A DNA stretch of 64,000 nucleotides. Source: Bacillus sp. 103mf (GTDB lineage Bacteria; Bacillota; Bacilli; Bacillales; Bacillaceae_G). The translations under genes and the position numbers were made by a program. Position 1 is the first letter of the stretch. Every line of letters begins with the position of its first letter. Where the stretch lies: the NCBI RefSeq assembly GCF_900116295.1, contig NZ_FPAF01000002.1, positions 350,592 through 414,591 on the forward strand, read 5' to 3'. Below are positions 62,889-64,000 of the stretch, in pieces. Below the pieces are notes generated by a model, which was given only the letters and a program-made list of their open reading frames with translations, made no database searches and was not told the DNA's origin.

Positions 62889-64000
62889 TTATTCTGCGTC
62901 AGAAAATTTCCCATATTGACGCTTATGCATCCAAGTTAATGTACCAATTGTTCCAAGTGATAACAGAACAATGAAGATCATTAAAATACCTGCGTTTTGC
63001 CACATATAGCTGAAGTCTCCGCTTGAAATAACTGCTTTAAGTCCTGATACAGAATATGTCATCGGGAACCATGCGTTAAATACTTGCAGCGGTTTCGGAA
63101 TTAACTCAAGTGGGAATGTACCCGCACTTGTTGTTAACTGTAAAATCAATGTCAAGATCGCAATAAAGCGTCCTGCATCACCGAAAGTCGTTACTAAAAA
63201 TTGAACTAACGCAATAAACGATAAACTTGTAATAATACTAAACAATACGAAGTACGAAACACTTTGTACTTCAATATCTAACCAAGACAGTAATACTACA
63301 TCCGCCACAAGCGCTTGAATCACACCAACTGCAAGTAGTACCCCAAACTTACTAATAAACCAGCTAAATCCTGATTTCGGTATACCAACTGTTTCGCGTA
63401 ACGGGAACACGATAGATAATAACAATGCCCCAACGAATAAACCAAGAGATAAGAAGTACGGTGTAAAGCCTGTTCCGTAGTTTGGAACTTCTGCCATTTT
63501 CTCAGTTTTCACTTTCACCGGACTAGCGAACATATCATATTTGTTCTCATCGCCTTTTGTTTCACTTGTTTTCTCAGCACCTTCGCCGAGTTTTGTTGCT
63601 AGTTCTTTTGAACCGTCTGTGATTTTTCCAGAACCGTCTTTTAAACTAGTTAGCCCATTTTGGAAATCTCCTTTTGGATCTACGAATTGTCCTAGTCCGC
63701 CTGTGATTTTTCCTGAGCCGTCATATAAAGCATTTACTCCGTTTGCTAGTGGGCCTGCACTACCTGCTAAGGTATTTAAACCACCTGTGATTTTTCCTGA
63801 GCCTGCATATAAAGCATTTACTCCGTTTGCTAATGGACCCGCACTATCCGCTAAGGTATTTAAACCACCTGTGAGCTGTCCTGACCCATTTGCCAATTTA
63901 TTTAAGCCAGTTTGGAATTCCCCTTTTGAATCTACTAACTGGCCTAGACCACCTGTGATTTTTCTTGATCCCTCTGCTAATGGACTTATTCCTTCTTTGT
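62889..64000 (-). CDS. YhgE/Pip-family membrane protein, C-terminal part (5' end outside window)
   Basis: The frame stays open to the window edge, about 370 residues visible. The external region consists of repeats of about 29-30 residues (SGKITGGLNTLAGSAGPLAN GVNALYDG type, with varying forms), followed by five or six helices resembling ABC-2 permeases (YFLSLGLFVGALLLSIVFPL, FSIITSLSFIALVQFLV, SGLKAVISSGDFSYMWQNAG) and a basic tail. The family includes the phage-infection protein Pip of Lactococcus and the membrane parts of type VII-associated or MmpL-like exporters. Role here unknown. Confidence 0.85.
   Translation of the reverse strand, partial: KEGISPLAEGSRKITGGLGQLVDSKGEFQTGLNKLANGSGQLTGGLNTLADSAGPLANGVNALYAGSGKITGGLNTLAGSAGPLANGVNALYDGSGKITGGLGQFVDPKGDFQNGLTSLKDGSGKITDGSKELATKLGEGAEKTSETKGDENKYDMFASPVKVKTEKMAEVPNYGTGFTPYFLSLGLFVGALLLSIVFPLRETVGIPKSGFSWFISKFGVLLAVGVIQALVADVVLLSWLDIEVQSVSYFVLFSIITSLSFIALVQFLVTTFGDAGRFIAILTLILQLTTSAGTFPLELIPKPLQVFNAWFPMTYSVSGLKAVISSGDFSYMWQNAGILMIFIVLLSLGTIGTLTWMHKRQYGKFSDAE
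63610..63980 (-). repeat. About 90-bp coding tandem repeats in the YhgE/Pip gene
   Basis: GATTTTTCCTGAGCC, CATTTACTCCGTTTGCTA and AAGGTATTTAAACCACCTGT recur at roughly 90-bp spacing, nearly identical at about 63710-63800 and 63800-63890. They encode the external repeats and could recombine. Confidence 0.75.

Overview
The window is a 64 kb chromosomal segment of a low-GC, spore-forming Firmicute and almost certainly a member of the Bacillus cereus group. Evidence is the gene content (complete gerPABCDEF spore-germination operon, Spo0E-like phosphatase, ComK, SigI/RsgI, AddAB, PrsA), gene order that follows Bacillus subtilis blocks (yisI/yisK/yisL/asnO next to gerP and addAB; sipV/yhjE-like pair; yhfH-yhfI-lplJ-lcfB), and many copies of intergenic repeats of the bcr1 type known from the B. 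cereus group. No rRNA, tRNA, CRISPR array, prophage or transposase gene was seen.

Layout. 1-7.9 kb: end of a HAD phosphatase, small proteins, a YitT-family membrane protein, the foldase PrsA, CvfB, a YajQ protein bracketed by two bcr1 repeats, a membrane-anchored GH13 protein whose catalytic motifs are all altered, and an ammonium transporter with a GlnR/TnrA-type site. 8-14.7 kb: a His-rich small protein beside a broken permease fragment, asparagine synthetase, YisL, ornithine aminotransferase, a FAH-family protein and a Spo0E-like phosphatase. 14.7-16.8 kb: gerPA-F behind a SigK-like promoter. 16.9-27.3 kb: addA/addB, signal peptidase I, a TVP38 membrane protein, a cold-shock protein and a secreted amidase. 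27.4-30.1 kb: an unstable stretch with interspersed repeats, a fragment of comK, a small membrane protein, a pseudogene, and intact comK behind paired ComK boxes. 30.2-33.2 kb: glyoxylate shunt genes aceA-aceB. 33.3-36.9 kb: sigI-rsgI and a secreted DUF5667 protein with a long Pro-rich tail. 37-40.6 kb: repeat-rich region with an orphan GerPF paralogue, an M48 protease, a SCO copper-chaperone-like protein and a phased TATCGGCG array. 40.7-43 kb: an ECF sigma factor / PadR / FtsW-RodA-like three-gene module with its own ECF-type promoter. 43.4-51 kb: VOC, AraC and ATP-grasp genes, then the sulfate uptake genes sbp-cysT-cysW-cysA with bcr1 elements inside the cluster. 51-64 kb: small membrane proteins, lcfB, lplJ, yhfI, yhfH, a LacI regulator, fructokinase, unknown membrane and secreted proteins, and the C-terminal part of a YhgE/Pip-family protein running off the window.

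The strongest unexplained signals are in the non-coding DNA. Three repeat families are interleaved: bcr1-type elements flanked by TTTAT/ATAAA, a roughly 200 bp family (called L here) with CTATATAAAT-type terminal inverted repeats, and a roughly 120 bp family (called N here, beginning AGAAAAGCGG and ending GCTGGACAA) nested inside both others at fixed internal positions. Several repeats sit exactly on gene 3' ends, and three bcr1 ends supply the stop codon itself. The most interesting protein-coding candidates are the ECF/PadR/SEDS module and the catalytically degenerate GH13 protein.
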